A stretch of DNA of 64,000 bases, from positions 1 through 64,000 of the forward strand of contig NZ_JAAOYW010000002.1 in the NCBI RefSeq assembly GCF_011761235.1, written 5' to 3'. The stretch's first letter is position 1; every line of letters begins with the position of its first letter. The notes below the pieces were generated by a model that was given only the letters and a program-made list of their open reading frames with translations, searched no databases and was not told where the DNA came from. Made by a program: the position numbers and the translations under genes. Of this stretch, positions 63,070 through 64,000 are shown piece by piece. This stretch comes from Frigoribacterium faeni (GTDB lineage Bacteria; Actinomycetota; Actinomycetes; Actinomycetales; Microbacteriaceae).

Positions 63070-63882
63070 TCAGTCGAGGGCGGGCGGCAGCCCGGTGCGG
63101 GCGACGTCCGAGGAGGCGGCCTGCAGCGCCCCGAGGAACCTCGCGGTCGCCTCGTCGGTGAACCGGCTGGTGGGCCCGCCGAGCGCGAGCGCCACGGGCT
63201 GCCCGCCGTCGCGACCGGGGACCGGGACCGCCATGCCGCTGTTGCCGGGCTCGCGGACCCCGTGCGACAGCGACCAGCCGTCGGCCCGGGCCTGCTCGAC
63301 GCGCGCGAGCACCGCCTCCTCGTCGACCGGCGCCGGCGGGGGCACGGCTGCCGCGGCGGCGCCCGCCGAGGTGCGGGCCGCCGCGACGGAGGCGGCGACG
63401 GCCGCCAGCTCGTCGGGCAGCGCGTGCGGCTCGACGGCGGCGAGCAGCACCATGCCGGCCGCGCCCATCCACAGCGGCAGCTCGTCGCCGACCTGCACGA
63501 CGTGCCGCAGCGAGTGCGGGCTGGGCGACTGGGCGACGACGACGCGGGTCGTGCCGCTGCGCACGTAGAGGCTGACGGTCTCGCCCGTCTCCGCCGCGAG
63601 CGCGGCCATGCGGGACGCGGTGGCGGTCGGGACGGTCCAGGCGGCGGCGGCGAAGGCGCCCCACCGGATGAGGCGCGTTCCGACGGCGACCCGGCCGTCG
63701 CCGACGTGCTGCAGCATCCGCTCGGCGACGAGCGTGTCGACGAGGCGCAGCACGGTCGTGCGCGGCAGGGCGACGGCCCGGACGAGGTCGCTGACCGTCA
63801 GGGTGCTGCGCTCGGGCGTGAACGCCTGCAGCACGTCGAGCGCGCGGCTGACGGCGCGCACCCCGCTCGCTTCCGTGGCCAT
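63070..63882 (-). CDS. IclR family transcriptional regulator
   Basis: 270 residues. N-terminal winged helix (VSRALDVLQAFTPERSTLTVSDLVRAVALPRTTVLRLVDTL) and C-terminal GAF-like effector domain (AALAAETGETVSLYVRSG ... VGDELPLWMGAAGMVLLAA), with a ~25-residue Ala/Pro insertion. AGAGAGGT lies upstream of ATG. First gene before the RraA/dehydrogenase pair on the same strand, so it is their likely local regulator. Confidence 0.92.
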   Translation of the reverse strand: MATEASGVRAVSRALDVLQAFTPERSTLTVSDLVRAVALPRTTVLRLVDTLVAERMLQHVGDGRVAVGTRLIRWGAFAAAAWTVPTATASRMAALAAETGETVSLYVRSGTTRVVVAQSPSPHSLRHVVQVGDELPLWMGAAGMVLLAAVEPHALPDELAAVAASVAAARTSAGAAAAAVPPPAPVDEEAVLARVEQARADGWSLSHGVREPGNSGMAVPVPGRDGGQPVALALGGPTSRFTDEATARFLGALQAASSDVARTGLPPALD

Positions 63883-64000
63883 CGCCGACCTCTCTCTCGC
63901 GACCCGCGCCTCCGGCGTGGTGGACCGCCGCCTTGCACGATGTCTCGACGCGAAGCTACCATCAGGCGGACACCGGCATCCACCTAGTGGGCGCCCGTCC
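63883..64000. other. Upstream region of the IclR gene, cut by window end
   Basis: Contains an exact copy of the 14-mer CGACCCGCGCCTCC at 63900-63913. No gene visible before the window ends. Confidence 0.5.

Overview
The window is a high-GC chromosomal segment of an actinobacterium, most likely a member of the Microbacteriaceae (Clavibacter/Curtobacterium/Frigoribacterium type). This rests on the very G+C-rich codon use, many GTG starts, GTGA/ATGA start-stop overlaps, and a gene order that follows the conserved actinobacterial tlyA-nadK-recN-pyrG-NUDIX-xerD-parA-scpA-scpB-rluB-cmk-der block (Rv1692 to Rv1713 in Mycobacterium tuberculosis, from memory). I could not run any database search; all family calls come from reading motifs.

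Layout. 1-92: 3' end of a 5S rRNA and its terminator. 241-17959: housekeeping block on the plus strand (repeat-rich TPR-like protein, HAD phosphatase, TlyA, NAD kinase, RecN, CTP synthase, ADP-ribose pyrophosphatase, XerD, ParA-like ATPase, ScpA, ScpB, RluB-type pseudouridine synthase with a long RGG-like tail, prephenate dehydrogenase, cytidylate kinase, Der). 18103-21940: a small protein, an alpha/beta hydrolase, two lipoproteins and a membrane protein. 21966-24059: MarR regulator and MATE exporter. 24242-27277 (minus): nitrate/sulfonate-type ABC importer. 27467-27543: tRNA-Pro(GGG).

Roughly 27.5-40.3 kb is an accessory island of visibly lower G+C directly downstream of tRNA-Pro. It starts with transposase debris and carries a RecD-like helicase with a long unknown N-terminus, a 1328-residue HTH protein of unknown type, an SRA-like/PD-(D/E)XK (type IV-like) nuclease, a MazG-like pyrophosphohydrolase coupled to a GIY-YIG/DUF2075 helicase, a doubly frameshifted GIY-YIG gene, and a uracil-DNA-glycosylase-like protein. 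This is a defence island; the MazG/GIY-YIG-DUF2075 operon and the 1328-residue protein are the best candidates for something undescribed. A G5/excalibur lipoprotein and a NERD protein lie at its right edge.

42-46 kb: ABC exporter (minus) divergent from a two-component system (plus). 46.3-49.6 kb: membrane protein and a secreted purple-acid-phosphatase-like protein with a LAFTG wall anchor. 49.9-59.4 kb: sugar catabolism, with PdxA2/DUF1537 kinase (four-carbon sugar acids), a ROK repressor, a GH36 alpha-galactosidase and its ABC sugar importer. A shared palindrome (TTTCC-N5-GGWAA) near three of these promoters suggests the ROK protein controls them all. 59.6-61.2 kb: MerR regulator with a textbook 19-bp-spacer dyad promoter, a 39-residue ORF and a small-multidrug-export protein. 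61.4-63.9 kb (minus): IclR regulator, RraA-like protein and a 2-hydroxyacid dehydrogenase.

Window-wide signals include seven exact copies of the 14-mer CGACCCGCGCCTCC, a two-copy structured intergenic repeat, and several genes with a TAnnnT box 6-7 bases before the start codon (leaderless initiation). No CRISPR array, integrase or replication origin was seen.
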